NCBI RefSeq assembly: GCF_002743335.1
Contig: NZ_PDZB01000023.1
Span: 1-50,951 of the forward strand
Length of the DNA stretch: 50,951 nt
Direction: 5' to 3'
Source of the DNA: Sporosarcina sp. P32b
Lineage (GTDB): Bacteria > Bacillota > Bacilli > Bacillales_A > Planococcaceae
A program made the position numbers and the translations under genes. Numbering within the stretch: position 1 is the stretch's first letter; every line of letters begins with the position of its first letter. This document shows, in pieces, positions 44,464 through 50,951 of this stretch. The notes under the pieces were generated by a model. That model was given only the letters and a program-made list of their open reading frames with translations, had not been told where the DNA came from and did no database searches.

Positions 44464-45279
44464 TTACTGATGACCTGGTTTTTTTCCTATTGCAATAAGT
44501 TCATTAATTATCTCAATTAACTGAGGAAGTTCGCCCATTGTCTTAATTGTGAAATCTGCACCGTTCTCGATAAAAGTTTGTGCTACTCTAGTAATCTCTG
44601 CTTCTTTATCAGCTTGCGCGAGCCCAGTAAATTCTTCAATACTTAACCCCATTTCAGAGCTTCCAACAATAACACCGACTGACCACAGACCTGCGTTAAC
44701 GCCTTCTTTAATATCTGAAACCGTGTCACCTACTTTAATTGTTCTCCATGCCGCTGATAATTTCAACTTCTCCATAGCTCGATAAACCATATAAGGGTAC
44801 GGTCGACCGACTGAATCTGTCTCATCAGCTGTTACATAAACATCCGGGCGATAGCCTTTTTTCTCAGCATTCGGCACAACGACATCCATCATCGTATTGG
44901 TATATCCAGTTGTCGAGCCAATTTTCAAACCATTTCCACGTAATACTTCAATCGTTTCTATTACCTCTGGAATCGGATCCGTATAGTCCTTCAAAGAAGC
45001 CATCAATGCAGGCTCAAATTCCGCATATAAGTTTTCCACATCTTCTTCTGTAAATGATCTATCATGTTTTTCTTTCCATAAAGCAGAAATTCTTGGCATT
45101 TCCAGCATTGTACGAATATGATCGATTTTCAGCATTCCCATTGGGCGTCTTGCCTCTTCCATCGTTACCTCAACATCAGCATTTTTAAAAATAGATATAA
45201 AAACATTTACAGGTGCAAAACATCCAAAGTCTACAGTTGTTCCAGCCCAATCGAAAATAACACCGTCAATTTTAGCCAT
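44464..45279 (-). CDS. phnX: phosphonoacetaldehyde hydrolase PhnX
   Basis: A 271-residue HAD-superfamily enzyme that splits phosphonoacetaldehyde into acetaldehyde and phosphate, the second step of 2-aminoethylphosphonate breakdown. The nucleophile Asp10 is in FDWAGTTVDFG, Schiff-base Lys51 in GMLKIDHIR and the late HAD motif is KVGDTVSDIKEG. The ATG at 45279 has GTGGTGG four bases upstream and overlaps the phnW stop by one base (TAATG). The frame reading up to 45318 lies inside phnW and is not needed. It is the last gene of the phosphonate operon; no clear terminator was found. Confidence 0.94.
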   Translation of the reverse strand: MAKIDGVIFDWAGTTVDFGCFAPVNVFISIFKNADVEVTMEEARRPMGMLKIDHIRTMLEMPRISALWKEKHDRSFTEEDVENLYAEFEPALMASLKDYTDPIPEVIETIEVLRGNGLKIGSTTGYTNTMMDVVVPNAEKKGYRPDVYVTADETDSVGRPYPYMVYRAMEKLKLSAAWRTIKVGDTVSDIKEGVNAGLWSVGVIVGSSEMGLSIEEFTGLAQADKEAEITRVAQTFIENGADFTIKTMGELPQLIEIINELIAIGKKPGHQ

Positions 45280-46373
45280 TACGCCACCACTTTCATATAA
45301 TTTTCTATAATTGTACATAAGTCTTGAATATCTTCTTCATATACTTCACCGATATTGCCCATGCGGAATGTATCTACATCTGTCAGCTTCCCAGGATAAA
45401 TAACATAACCTTTCGTTTTCACATATTCATAGAAGTCTTCGAATTCAAATTCGTCGTTTGGAAAAAGAAATGTTGTAATGATGGGTGATTGTTTTTCCTC
45501 CGAAATATAAGCATGTATATTTGCTTTTTTCAATCCCTCTCGTAACAACTGATTATTATGTTCATAACGAGAAAACCGTGCTGCAATACCGCCTTCATCA
45601 ATTAACTCCTCAATTGCTTTCGCAAATGCGGCTACGACGTGTGTTGGCGATGTATAACGCCATTTCCCATCTTTGTCCATCTCTTTCCATTGGTCATATA
45701 AATCGAGCGACAAACTGCGTGCATTTCCTTCACACGCCAGCAGATGATCTAGCTTAGCAATGACAAATCCAAATCCGGGTACACCTTGAATACACTTATT
45801 GGCGCTGCTGATTAAATAATCGATATTGAGCTTGGACATATTAATTTCAACGCCACCAAAGCTACTCATTGCGTCAATTATCAACGTCTTTCCGTACTCC
45901 TCTGAGATGTTTGAGATCATCTCTAAAGGATTTAAAATGCCTGTTGTCGTTTCACAATGTACCATCACAATATGCGTGATTTCCTGATCGATTTGTAAAA
46001 TCGTTCTAATCTCATCCTCCTTGGGATGTTCATCGTAATCGACACTATATTGAACATAGTTTATTCCAATATAATTAGCCATTTTCACAATACGCTCTCC
46101 GTAAGCACCATTCGTTACGATTAATACTTTATCCGATTGTGAAATTGCAGTTGTCATGACAGATTCAACAACGAACGTCCCGCTTCCTTGCATCAAAACC
46201 GTTGTATAGTCCTCATTTGAAACTGATGCAAATTCCAAAAGCCGTGCTCTAATTTCTTGGGTGATTTTCTTATAGTCTTGCTCCCACGTACAACGGTCAA
46301 TAAGCATTTCTTGTTTCACTGTAGTTGTTGTAGTTAATGGACCTGGCGTTAATAGTTTATAAGTATTCATCAT
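45279..46373 (-). CDS. phnW: 2-aminoethylphosphonate-pyruvate transaminase PhnW
   Basis: A 364-residue PLP-dependent class V aminotransferase that turns 2-aminoethylphosphonate and pyruvate into phosphonoacetaldehyde and alanine. The N terminus KLLTPGPLTTT is characteristic. PLP Lys193 is in SSANKCIQGVPGFG, Asp167 in IIDAMSSFGG, and GSGTFVVE is at about 63-70. Two adjacent ATG codons follow GGGGAG; the first is given. It is coupled to phnX and preceded closely by the transporter genes. Confidence 0.94.
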   Translation of the reverse strand: MMNTYKLLTPGPLTTTTTVKQEMLIDRCTWEQDYKKITQEIRARLLEFASVSNEDYTTVLMQGSGTFVVESVMTTAISQSDKVLIVTNGAYGERIVKMANYIGINYVQYSVDYDEHPKEDEIRTILQIDQEITHIVMVHCETTTGILNPLEMISNISEEYGKTLIIDAMSSFGGVEINMSKLNIDYLISSANKCIQGVPGFGFVIAKLDHLLACEGNARSLSLDLYDQWKEMDKDGKWRYTSPTHVVAAFAKAIEELIDEGGIAARFSRYEHNNQLLREGLKKANIHAYISEEKQSPIITTFLFPNDEFEFEDFYEYVKTKGYVIYPGKLTDVDTFRMGNIGEVYEEDIQDLCTIIENYMKVVA

Positions 46374-46391
46374 TGGACACTCCCCATAAAT

Positions 46392-47369
46392 TTAGTTGGC
46401 TGATTTAAAAAAATCTTGGTGTTGCTGTAAAAGCTCGACTGTTAGTGGTTGTTTAAAGTGCTTTGAATAAGCTGGTTTATTCGTATCTAATACAGTTTCA
46501 CCTTCATATAGCGCGACTGGATAGTGCGTAATAAGCTCTTTTCGTGCATCTTTAACAATGACCTCCGCCATTTCCATCGCCAATTTTGTTGTTTCATCAT
46601 ACTTATCGACGACAGCAACTGTTTCAGTCAGCGAGAAATTCCCTTCGATTGGATCGATATATTCAATTGGCAAACCAGAATCCTTGGCCAGTACTGCTTG
46701 ATACCGCAAACCAAATCCAGCGGCAACTTCTCCAGCCTGTACTTTTTTAATTGGACCTGAACCTGAACTCTCAAGATGTGGACCCGTATTGGCGATTAAA
46801 TTACGAAGAACTGTTTTCCCCTCTACTTCCCCGTATTCACTCATAATCGCTTGGACGAATAACCAACCTGTTGAAGAGTCCATAATATTTGGAATCGACA
46901 CCAACCCTTTGAACTCTGGTTTTGCTAAGTCTTTAATTGAAGTTGGCATTGGTAAACCCTTGGCTTTTAATACTTCCGTATTGGTGAAAATTGCTCCTGT
47001 ATTGGCTAAAATCGGTGCATAGTAATTAGGATGTTGTTCCAACGCATTTGTCTCAAATGTTAAATCTGCAAACATCTCATGTTCTTTCTGAGCACTTTCA
47101 ACAAAATAAGAGCTCATCGTTAAGATATCCGCCTCGATCTTATCGCCCTCTACCATCAGTTTTCCACCTATTTCAGATGTCCCTAATGACTGAAGTACAT
47201 ACTGTTCTTCGTATCCAGCCTCGTCTAACGCAGCTTTCATCGCTTCAGAAGCGGCTTCATCACTATTCGTATAAATGACTACTTTTCCTTCCTCTGCATT
47301 ACCAACGCTACATGCTGCCAACATCATTAGTGAAGTGACTACTAGCAATATTCCTTTAATTTTTTTCAA
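46392..47369 (-). CDS. phnS: 2-aminoethylphosphonate ABC transporter binding lipoprotein
   Basis: A 325-residue extracytoplasmic solute-binding lipoprotein. The start is TTG, eight bases after GAGGGGG, and gives the classic lipoprotein leader MKKIKGILLVVTSLMMLAAC with the lipobox LAAC. The binding domain has VVIYTNSDEAASEAM at its start and belongs to the Fe3+/AEP type (PhnS, family 1/6). It sits between the permease and PhnW, so 2-aminoethylphosphonate is the expected ligand. That ligand is context-based inference. The frame reads back to 47390 without a suitable start site. Confidence 0.88.
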   Translation of the reverse strand: MKKIKGILLVVTSLMMLAACSVGNAEEGKVVIYTNSDEAASEAMKAALDEAGYEEQYVLQSLGTSEIGGKLMVEGDKIEADILTMSSYFVESAQKEHEMFADLTFETNALEQHPNYYAPILANTGAIFTNTEVLKAKGLPMPTSIKDLAKPEFKGLVSIPNIMDSSTGWLFVQAIMSEYGEVEGKTVLRNLIANTGPHLESSGSGPIKKVQAGEVAAGFGLRYQAVLAKDSGLPIEYIDPIEGNFSLTETVAVVDKYDETTKLAMEMAEVIVKDARKELITHYPVALYEGETVLDTNKPAYSKHFKQPLTVELLQQHQDFFKSAN

Positions 47370-47382
47370 TTTCGAATCCCCC

Positions 47383-49002
47383 TCACACATGATTGAATTT
47401 CCTTTTTTGAAAATAATCGCAAAGCAATTTTACAAATAGGTTGGTCGCGAATATTAACAAAGATAAAATGAAAATCTCATTAAACTCTGCAAAGTATTGC
47501 AATTCTTTAATTTTGCTCGCAACGAGCGAGGTTTTCGCTGTTACTAAAAAGATAATCCCACTAATCGTGACCATTGAATTGATAAAGTAATAGCTAAACA
47601 TTTCAATTACCGTTGACGATGCATTAGGAAGAATGACTCGATAAATCGTCTTCAACCAACTATCTCCTAATAACGCGCCAGTCGTTTCCCACGAAGGATT
47701 CATCTTCGATAAAGCATTTTTTGCCATTAAATAAGGTGTAGTGAAATAATGGACTAAATTACAGATAATAATAATGAGAAAGGTTCCTTTTAAACTGCTG
47801 TTATTGAAAAATAGTAAATACGATAAGCCGAGCACCATCCCCGGAACCGTGTTCGTCATCATTGAAATGATGTCGATCGTCGCTTTCCCTTTTACGGCTG
47901 TACGAACATTGAGTACCGCCGAACTAAATGCCACCGTTGTTCCGATGATTGCCGTGAATAAAGCAACAAATAATGAGTTTTTATAAACTGTAAGTAAACT
48001 ACTTGATTCGAATGCATCGATTAAATGCTTAGATGTAAATGTAAGATCATAAGGAAAACTTACTAAAAACGGCGCAATGAACATTACGGCAAAAACCGAA
48101 AGCATACTTCCTAAAATAATCGTTGAAACAAAACCAAATCCTATGTCTCTGCCTTTATGCGAGAATAATTCAATGCTTGAAGTCTTGTCATAATGAAAGT
48201 TGAGTTTTTCAAGATAATTTAAAAACAGTATTCCGAACACTGCCGGAACTAACATCAGAACTGCAATGACAGCACCATTATTAAAGTCTGGGATTGCACC
48301 AAGCATCACTTGATATAACTGCGTTGCCACAACAGAATACGTCCCGCCGATTGAAGCCGGAATTCCAAAATCCGTAAAACTCAAAATAAAGGATAAGATA
48401 AAAGCGCCGCCTATAGTACCTAGTAACGGACGAACAATAGTGTTTTTAAAACTTCTAAGTGTACCATCGCCCATTAGCTTAGAAACGACGATAAACTTTT
48501 TATCAATGTATTTAAATGAGTTATTGATTAATAGAAAGGCTGCAGGCAAAGTGTAAATGATATAGCCGATGAGCAGCCCGTTAAATCCATAAATCGTAAA
48601 CAGATGTTGACCGATGATTTTTGTTAGCAGCCCTTCATTACCGAATGAATAGATAATCGCGAATCCATAAGTAATCGTAGGCAACAACATAGGAAGAAGT
48701 ATGCCCACTTTAATTGCAACTTTTAAAGGCTTATAGATTCTTGTACAATTTACCGCGTAAGCTAAAGTGAATGCTAAAACGGTTGTAATGACAGCAGTCA
48801 AACTTGAAATTTTAATGCTGTTCCCGAAGGATTCCATTAGTTCTTTATTTGACAGGACCGAAAGATAATTCGTAAGTTTAAATCCTTCAGCAGTTTCAAA
48901 AGAACGAAAAAACAAAATACCTAGGGGAGCGACTAAAAAAGCGATAAAAAAGAGTGAGATTGCAATAAAGATCACCCGTATTGCCGGTTTTCTATTAGGC
49001 AT
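47383..49002 (-). CDS. 2-aminoethylphosphonate ABC transporter permease, double-domain
   Basis: A permease of about 539 residues with two fused binding-protein-dependent transport domains and about twelve transmembrane helices. The EAA-type loops are near SKLMGDGTLRSFKNTIVRPLLG in the first half and GALLGDSWLKTIYRVILPNASS, quoted in part, in the second. One gene therefore supplies both membrane subunits, as in FbpB-type transporters, in place of separate PhnU and PhnV. The ATG at 49002 overlaps the ATPase stop by eight bases; an in-frame ATG at 49023 is the alternative, and neither has a strong ribosome binding site, which suggests translational coupling. Confidence 0.88.
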   Translation of the reverse strand: MPNRKPAIRVIFIAISLFFIAFLVAPLGILFFRSFETAEGFKLTNYLSVLSNKELMESFGNSIKISSLTAVITTVLAFTLAYAVNCTRIYKPLKVAIKVGILLPMLLPTITYGFAIIYSFGNEGLLTKIIGQHLFTIYGFNGLLIGYIIYTLPAAFLLINNSFKYIDKKFIVVSKLMGDGTLRSFKNTIVRPLLGTIGGAFILSFILSFTDFGIPASIGGTYSVVATQLYQVMLGAIPDFNNGAVIAVLMLVPAVFGILFLNYLEKLNFHYDKTSSIELFSHKGRDIGFGFVSTIILGSMLSVFAVMFIAPFLVSFPYDLTFTSKHLIDAFESSSLLTVYKNSLFVALFTAIIGTTVAFSSAVLNVRTAVKGKATIDIISMMTNTVPGMVLGLSYLLFFNNSSLKGTFLIIIICNLVHYFTTPYLMAKNALSKMNPSWETTGALLGDSWLKTIYRVILPNASSTVIEMFSYYFINSMVTISGIIFLVTAKTSLVASKIKELQYFAEFNEIFILSLLIFATNLFVKLLCDYFQKRKFNHV

Positions 49003-49747
49003 ATTTTTCACTGAACAAATCATAAATATTTTGTCTCTTAATATGTAATTGTTTCAAAATAAACGATTTAACGAATTCATTGCTTGGCTGATTGATAATT
49101 TGCTGCGGTGTACCGTACTGGGCAATTGTCCCCTCGTTAATGATTAAAATCTTATCGGACATCGTTAAGGCTTCTTCAGGATCATGTGTCACAATGATAG
49201 TCGTTAAGTTAAATTCTTTTGCGATTGATTGAATACGCTTTTTAATGGACTCTTTAATCACACCGTCCAACGCACTTAACGGTTCATCTAGTAATAAGAT
49301 TTTAGGTTTCATCACCAATGTACGTGCAATAGACACTCGTTGCTTTTGTCCGCCTGATAATTCACCAATCTTTTTTGTTAAGTGAGGTTCTAGGCCTAAG
49401 AATTCTATGTACTCCTGAAGTTCTTCTTTAGTCACGAGATCTTTCCTATTTCTTAATCCGTATACAATGTTTTCGTAAGCGGTCAAATTAGGAAAGAGTG
49501 CATAATCCTGAAATACGATATTGAATCCACGATCCTTCATCGATACATTGCTTAAATCCTTATTAGCAAAAAGGATTTTTCCACTGTCCATCGTCGTTAA
49601 CCCTAAAATAATATGCAGTAGAGTTGATTTTCCACTTCCACTTGGACCTAATAACGAGACGATTTCTCCAGCTTGAATATCCAAATTGATATTCTCGAGA
49701 ACGACTTTGTCTTCATACTGTTTGCTTATATTTTGTAATCTCAGCAA
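48995..49747 (-). CDS. phnT: 2-aminoethylphosphonate ABC transporter ATPase
   Basis: A 250-residue ABC ATPase driving 2-aminoethylphosphonate import. Walker A GPSGSGKST is at about 35-43, Q-loop VFQDYALFPNL, signature LSGGQKQR, Walker B LLLDEPLSALD and H-loop VTHDPEEAL. The start is TTG eight bases after GGGGAGG, giving MLRLQNISKQYED; the frame upstream to 49771 overlaps the ribosome binding site. It lacks the extra C-terminal TOBE domain of longer FbpC-like ATPases, judging by length. It is the first gene of the operon, behind PhoP-box-like repeats. Confidence 0.9.
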   Translation of the reverse strand: MLRLQNISKQYEDKVVLENINLDIQAGEIVSLLGPSGSGKSTLLHIILGLTTMDSGKILFANKDLSNVSMKDRGFNIVFQDYALFPNLTAYENIVYGLRNRKDLVTKEELQEYIEFLGLEPHLTKKIGELSGGQKQRVSIARTLVMKPKILLLDEPLSALDGVIKESIKKRIQSIAKEFNLTTIIVTHDPEEALTMSDKILIINEGTIAQYGTPQQIINQPSNEFVKSFILKQLHIKRQNIYDLFSEKYA

Positions 49748-49775
49748 ACGACTCACCTCCCCTATACACATCCTT

Positions 49776-49839
49776 AGTATATCTAGTGATTGTTAAGGCA
49801 CGACGGAGTCTTTGTAAACATTGTGTAAACCTTTGTAAT
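49776..49839 (-). promoter_or_regulatory. phosphonate operon promoter with PhoP-box-like repeats
   Basis: On the minus strand TTTACA (49824-49829), TTTACA (49813-49818) and TTAACA (49791-49796) start at 11-base steps (one step skipped), and ATTACA (49834-49839) precedes them at 10. This is the pattern of Bacillus PhoP boxes (TTHACA-N5). TATACT (49776-49781) would be the -10, nine bases after the last box. It suggests activation on phosphate starvation. Confidence 0.65.
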
Positions 49840-49917
49840 GATTCGATTAGAAGATGGGTGCTTGTGTATGACATAAATAAGACGCGACTCTGAATAGTAC
49901 ATAAATCCAAAGGTATA

Positions 49918-49941
49918 TGATATGCCCCCCAAAAGTTAGAG
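49918..49941 (+). repeat. left terminal inverted repeat of an IS3-family element
   Basis: TGATATGCCCCCCAAAAGTT (49918-49937, then AGAG) has the TG start and CCCCCCAAAAGTTAGA core seen at the ends of IS150-group IS3 elements. The right end lies beyond the window. Confidence 0.7.
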
Positions 49942-49971
49942 CTACAATCTAAATTTGGGGATGTATTCTTA

Positions 49972-50445
49972 TGGTTAAATTTAGCGAAAGTTTAAGCTGA
50001 AGCTTTTTCAAAAATATCTCGATGGACGATCCGGCTATAAGACATTGGCTAAAAAGTATGGCGTGAAAGCGGATATACAGATAAGGAATTGGGTGAACGC
50101 TTATAAAAGATACGGTGTGGAAGGATTATTTAGAAGGAAAATCCGTGAAGTTTATCCTGTTCAATTCAAGCTGGATGTACTAAGCTTTATGAAAAGGACA
50201 GGCGCTTCGCGGTCAGAAACGGCACTTCACTTCGGGCTAACCAATCCATCGATGATCTCTTCATGAAAAAGGAAATTCCTTGAAGGCGGTGAGGAAGCCC
50301 TAGGACCAACCGAAAGGACGGCCAACCGTGTCAGACAAAGTGAAGAACGTTAAAAGTACACAGCCTGCTCTACAGGAAGAGATGACGCGTGAACAGAAAT
50401 TAGAAAGAGAGAATGAACTCTTGCGTTTAGAGGTAGAAAGTTAAA
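49972..50445 (+). pseudogene. degenerate IS3-family orfA (helix-turn-helix transposase subunit)
   Basis: Starts MVKFSES and is broken within about nine codons by a frameshift near 49990; the other frame continues KLKLFQKYLDGRSGYKTLAK. The HTH region KKYGVKADIQIRNWVNAYKRYGVEGL is clear, followed by a second HTH (KLDVLSFMKRTGASRSETAL). A TGA at about 50264 replaces a Trp codon before KRKFLEGGEEAL. A coiled-coil tail (REQKLERENELLRLEVES) ends in a premature stop near 50440. At least two lesions make it inactive. Confidence 0.85.
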
Positions 50446-50951
50446 GGCTTTTCAGATGGATCCCGACGGCTATCCCGAAAAGCACAAACAGCGGTATCAT
50501 TCGAACTCAAAGAAGAATTTCGATTGAAGGATGTCCTTCAAATTCTAGGCATTCCTGAGTCTTCTAACATTATCATGTCAAACAATTGAAACGAAATAAT
50601 CCAAATCAAGTGCTCGAAGAAACCATTCAATCTATTTTTGATGAACACGATGGTAATTATGGCTACCGCAGGATTCAATTGGAGTTAAGGAATCGTGGAG
50701 TTATAGTAAATCATAAAAAAGTGCAGCGGATCATTCGTAAACTCGGAGCGAAAGATGACAAATTCATTCGTAAATCACGGGGTATCGCTCATATAAAGGA
50801 ACGATCGCAACCGTGGCAAAGAACCGAATTCACCGTCGTTTCAATACGTCGATTCCCTATCAAAAATTGATAATGGATATTACAGAATTCAAGTGTTCCG
50901 ATGGTCGAAAACTCTATCTTAGCCCCATTATGGATATGTATAATGGAGAAA
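50446..50951 (+). pseudogene. degenerate IS3-family orfB (DDE transposase), 3' end outside
   Basis: The region encodes fragments of the OrfB transposase. One runs from about 50586: QVLEETIQSIFDEHDGNYGYRRIQLEL and VNHKKVQRIIRKLGAK, the conserved HTH_21 part. A frameshift near 50825 moves to a frame reading LIMDITEFKCSDGRKLYLSPIMDMYNGE, the start of the integrase core with its first Asp. Upstream of 50586 the frame is broken as well. The element continues past the right edge, so the catalytic D and E residues further on cannot be assessed. Confidence 0.85.

Overview
The window looks like a chromosomal segment of a spore-forming, motile member of the Bacillota, most likely family Planococcaceae (Sporosarcina or a close relative). 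The reasons are the Bacillus subtilis-like gene order in several blocks (ygxA-ygzB-perR; gsaB-ygaE-ygaD-ygaC; sspE-mutY-yfhP; yfhH-recX-yfhF; cysH-sat-cysC-ylnDEF), the spore genes sspE and pdaA, the motAB pair, strong AGGAGG-type ribosome binding sites, moderate-to-low GC, and a FemX-like enzyme near a D-aspartate-ligase-like ATP-grasp enzyme. That last pair fits the A4alpha (Lys-Gly/Ala-D-Asp/D-Glu) peptidoglycan of Sporosarcina. The genus assignment is inference.

Layout. 1-190: leader and promoter of an rRNA operon running leftwards out of the window. 0.3-8.8 kb: ygxA, ygzB, the peroxide sensor perR with an exact PerR box in its own promoter, a 2-hydroxyacid dehydrogenase, the peroxiredoxin bcp, a second glutamate-1-semialdehyde aminomutase, an aromatic-acid-exporter-like protein, an ABC exporter and a nucleoside phosphatase. 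9-15 kb: spore protein sspE (with a SigG promoter), mutY, yfhP, yfhH, recX, yfhF, the cortex deacetylase pdaA and a small SE1561-type protein. 15-22.8 kb: class I fumarase, an 800-bp gene-free region with two inverted copies of a GC-rich intergenic repeat, the Fe(II) efflux ATPase pfeT with a Fur-like box, a YihY membrane protein, a YtxH-like protein, an Na+/alanine symporter and yfkK. 22.8-30.2 kb: motAB (SigD promoter), an M29 aminopeptidase, a 46-residue membrane protein, a beta-carbonic anhydrase, a phased tandem-repeat array, a GNAT acetyltransferase, two small membrane proteins and methionine aminopeptidase. 30.4-38.5 kb: DEAD-box helicase yfmL, FemX-like transferase, a chemoreceptor, a D-Asp-ligase-like enzyme, a pseudouridine synthase, a tyrosine phosphatase, a SLAP protein and a YebC-family regulator. 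39.2-43.9 kb: a complete assimilatory sulfate-to-siroheme operon (cysH-sat-cysC-sumT-sirB-sirC). 44.5-49.8 kb: a 2-aminoethylphosphonate uptake and degradation operon (ATPase, permease, binding protein, PhnW, PhnX) with PhoP-box-like repeats upstream. 49.9 kb to the end: a decayed IS3-family element that runs out of the window.

The most unusual structure is at 26,778-27,300: three 188-bp tandem units, each with seven 9-bp motifs (WWWGAKCGS) at exactly 21-bp intervals, so 21 motifs on one face of the helix. It is non-coding in the forward frames examined and sits between two terminators. I know of no named element that matches it. Other points worth attention are the bridge-enzyme pair, the PhoP-type repeats ahead of the phosphonate operon, a promoter with ribosome-binding-like sites but no obvious gene at 14.6-14.84 kb, and a GC-rich cruciform at 38.8 kb.
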